Origin: Gammaproteobacteria bacterium
GTDB taxonomy: Bacteria > Pseudomonadota > Gammaproteobacteria > GRL18
NCBI GenBank assembly: GCA_013139395.1
Contig: WTAX01000122.1
Span: 1-9,065, forward strand
DNA length: 9,065 bases
Direction: 5' to 3'
Shown: piece after piece, positions 7,248 through 9,065 of the stretch
Layout of the letters: every line of letters starts with the position of its first letter
Numbering within the stretch: the stretch's first letter is position 1
The notes under the pieces: generated by a model
Told to the model about the DNA's origin: nothing
Database searches by the model: none
Seen by the model: only the letters and a program-made list of their open reading frames with translations
Position numbers and translations under genes: made by a program

Positions 7248-7276
7248 GTAACTGTTCAGTTTATTGCTTACAAAAA
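7248..7276. repeat. second copy of the end of the 1-162 element (remnant)
   Basis: Positions 7248-7276 match positions 1-29 at 24 of 29 bases without gaps, starting gtaactgttcag. Beyond 7276 the similarity stops, and no opposite end is seen nearby. Its bases 21-23 are the TAA stop codon of the upstream M16 gene (7268-7270 on the minus strand). It is either a decayed solo end or a fortuitous match. Confidence 0.45.
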
Positions 7277-8734
7277 TTGTTCTTCCAGAGTTTTACTCAA
7301 GCTTTGGGGTAATATTTCCATCAACCATTTAACAAAGCGTACCCCTGGACCGGGCTCAATTTTTAATGCCAGCCAGTTCTCATGAAAATACTTCTGTGCT
7401 GCCGCTTTTATTTGTTGATTATCCACACGCTGATAAGCATTAAGTGCGGTAATAGCATACTGCGGATCATTAAAAAATAATGCGCCATCAGCAATCAGCT
7501 CAGCCATTTCCCGATTATTTGACATTTTTTTTATTATCTTCATTTGACGATACTTTTGCGCACTGCAAAGCTCCATTTCTGAAACACCATCAAGACGCAG
7601 CCGTTCAAGTTCTTTTTTTATCACGGCTTTAATCTGAGAAAAATCAGCATAACTATGGGGTACCATCCCCATAGCCGTAATACCTGCCTGCTCAAAAGTA
7701 AGAGGAAAACCTATGATTTCAAAGACCAGCTCCTGCTCCTCTTTTAAGGCCTGTTTGAAACGGGAGGCATCATGATTGAGTAAAATATCAGCTAATAATT
7801 CGACGGCATAAAAGTCTGTATTTTTCATACCAACCGTATGCCAGCCAAGAGCATATAAGTGAAAAGGTGCCAGCGGATCAAAGTGACTTTCTGATTTCCC
7901 TTTTAGATTCAGGGCTTTTTTTACTAATGGCTGATTTGTCTGCGCAGCAAACTTATTGTTAATATCAGAAAAATAGAATTTAATTTTTTTCATCGCTATC
8001 TCAGCATCAATATCACCCACTAATACTAAAATTGCATTATCCGGTTGATAGTAATGATCAAAAAAACGTTTCACTTTTTTAACAGTGGCATTTTTAATAT
8101 CAGTTTCATTACCAATGATAAGATGGTCATATTCAGTACCCTGCCAGGCTGAAATCATAAATTCACTGGCCACTTTAAAATAAGGCACGTTATCAATACG
8201 AAGTAGTTTTTCTTCCAGAATTGCCTGACGCTGATTATCAAGATTTACCTCTGTAATAGCTAAATTTTGTAACCGCTCTGCTTCTAACCAAAGCACTTTA
8301 TCAAGAGAATCTACCGGGGCTTCTGTCCAATAAACGGTTTTGTCATAATCAGTTGATGCATTAACATTGCCGCCAGTGTGCTTAATGGATGAAAAATGTT
8401 CACCATCCGGTACATTAGTGGAGCCCTTAAACATCATGTGTTCAAAAAAATGAGCATAGCCGCTTTCACCCGGCAGCTCATTTGCAGCACCTACATCAAA
8501 AACAAGACGAAGTGAAAAAATGGGTAATTGGTGATTTTCCATAATATAAATTTTAAGACCATTCTCCAATTGATAAGAGTCAATCCTGTCAGCACTGAGT
8601 TTTTTGAGCTGGGATGAAGACAACAAGTGACAGGAGGATAAATCATCTGCTGGTTCATAATTAATTGCATACACATTAATTGATAATAAAAACAATAAGA
8701 TAATGCTTATAACTTCATAATAATAATTTTTCAT
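7268..8734 (-). CDS. M16 zinc metallopeptidase, catalytic subunit (periplasmic)
   Basis: The 488-residue protein starts with a signal peptide (hydrophobic 8-20, likely cleavage after VYA at 21-23), so it acts in the periplasm. The inverzincin motif HFFEH (His95, Glu98, His99) supplies two zinc ligands and the catalytic base. The third ligand is Glu174 or Glu175 in NQRQAILEEKLLR, at the spacing usual for M16. SGYAH and MMFKGST around the motif are typical. The C-terminal domain has lost the Arg/Tyr substrate pair: its equivalent reads SRFKQALKEEQELVFEI. The downstream lipoprotein shows the reverse pattern, which points to a complementary heterodimer. There is no clear ribosome binding site before the ATG, though the signal peptide supports this start. 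It is first in the probable M16-M16-GTPase operon. Likely role: degradation or processing of peptides in the envelope. Confidence 0.93.
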   Translation of the reverse strand: MKNYYYEVISIILLFLLSINVYAINYEPADDLSSCHLLSSSQLKKLSADRIDSYQLENGLKIYIMENHQLPIFSLRLVFDVGAANELPGESGYAHFFEHMMFKGSTNVPDGEHFSSIKHTGGNVNASTDYDKTVYWTEAPVDSLDKVLWLEAERLQNLAITEVNLDNQRQAILEEKLLRIDNVPYFKVASEFMISAWQGTEYDHLIIGNETDIKNATVKKVKRFFDHYYQPDNAILVLVGDIDAEIAMKKIKFYFSDINNKFAAQTNQPLVKKALNLKGKSESHFDPLAPFHLYALGWHTVGMKNTDFYAVELLADILLNHDASRFKQALKEEQELVFEIIGFPLTFEQAGITAMGMVPHSYADFSQIKAVIKKELERLRLDGVSEMELCSAQKYRQMKIIKKMSNNREMAELIADGALFFNDPQYAITALNAYQRVDNQQIKAAAQKYFHENWLALKIEPGPGVRFVKWLMEILPQSLSKTLEEQFL

Positions 8735-8858
8735 AGATAATACGGTTAGTTGTTAATAAGTTAATTGATTATTAAAAGATATTTTTTCAGATAAATTACT
8801 TGATTAAACAGATAAAACAACTATATTTCATATGGTTAATATATAAACTTAATTTATT

Positions 8859-8887
8859 ATGATAATCTTATATTTATTAGGTATAAT
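8859..8887 (+). promoter_or_regulatory. candidate promoter for the FimV-like gene
   Basis: A perfect -10 TATAAT (8882-8887) is preceded at 17 bp by ATGATA (8859-8864), a 4-of-6 match to the -35 consensus. Transcription would start near 8894, about 53 nt before the first ATG. The surrounding 8735-8946 intergenic region is very AT-rich, so chance matches are possible. I see no equally good minus-strand promoter for the M16 operon here. Confidence 0.45.
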
Positions 8888-8946
8888 TACATAAATTAAT
8901 TCCTATTAAGTAATAACAGTCCGTTTTAACAGTGTATTTAAGGTTA

Positions 8947-9065
8947 ATGATTTCTATTATGTCGAAAAAATCTGCATTTATATCTATTTTCTTGTTAATG
9001 TTACCTATTACAGGTTTTACCCTCGGATTCGGCAACCTCACCGTATTTTCAAAATTAAACGAGCC
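8947..9065 (+). CDS. FimV/HubP-like protein, N-terminal fragment (runs off the window)
   Basis: Only 39 codons are present. After a signal peptide or membrane segment (KKSAFISIFLLMLPITGFT), the sequence LGFGNLTVFSKLNEP matches the N-terminal signature of the FimV/TspA/HubP family, which usually reads like LGLG(D/N)ITV-SALN-PL. Such proteins are large polar or inner-membrane factors with a periplasmic LysM region, linked to type IV pili and polar organisation. The first ATG (8947) has AAGG only 3 nt away. The in-frame ATG at 8959 gives a more ordinary signal peptide (MSKK) but no better ribosome binding site, so the start is uncertain. It is divergent from the M16 operon. The identification rests on a short motif. 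Confidence 0.75.
   Translation, partial: MISIMSKKSAFISIFLLMLPITGFTLGFGNLTVFSKLNE

Noticed and set aside
8491..8676. Second minus-strand ORF of 61 codons in another frame of the M16 gene
   Set aside because: It overlaps the signal peptide and start of the first domain of the M16 peptidase in a different frame and has no family features.
1..9065. CRISPR array, tRNA, rRNA or transposase gene
   Set aside because: No regularly spaced repeats, cloverleaf, ribosomal sequence or transposase-like ORF was seen on reading both strands.

Overview
The window looks like an AT-rich gammaproteobacterial chromosome segment. This rests on an MnmH with the E. coli-type motifs and length, a SelD fused to an NDH-2-like flavoprotein, a YeiR-like COG0523 GTPase, and the start of a FimV/HubP-type gene at the right edge. 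No genus can be assigned from the sequence alone. Five complete genes all lie on the minus strand, and one partial gene on the plus strand diverges from them at the right end.

Layout from left to right. Positions 1-162 hold a non-coding inverted-repeat element with 12-bp perfect ends and a 34-bp inner stem. Positions 217-3709 hold a two-gene selenium unit, transcribed right to left: an oxidoreductase-SelD fusion (GTG start), then mnmH after a 19-bp gap. The fusion supplies selenophosphate and MnmH uses it to make 2-selenouridine at the tRNA wobble position. No selA, selB or tRNA-Sec is visible here, and the SelD catalytic residue is an ordinary Cys codon. Positions 3710-4472 are a 763-bp gap without a sizeable gene. 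It contains a likely selD leader and promoter, a strong minus-strand terminator (3948-3972), an 8-codon ORF with a good ribosome binding site just ahead of that terminator, and a long imperfect hairpin (4170-4217).

Positions 4473-8734 look like a three-gene minus-strand operon. It starts with an exported M16 peptidase carrying the HxxEH zinc site. Next is a lipoprotein M16 homologue that has lost HxxEH but keeps the C-terminal Arg/Tyr substrate motif. Last is a zinc-type COG0523 GTPase with a CxCC motif and a His-rich loop. The M16 proteins should form a complementary envelope heterodimer. The GTPase is cytoplasmic, so a role in supplying zinc to them is only a hypothesis.

Positions 8735-8946 form an AT-rich divergent intergenic region with a plausible plus-strand promoter for the FimV-like gene, which runs off the window. 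The least explained items are the 1-162 element, whose inner stem is perfectly paired only as plus-strand RNA, a second copy of its end overlapping the stop codon of the M16 gene at 7248, and the small orphan transcription unit near 4000.
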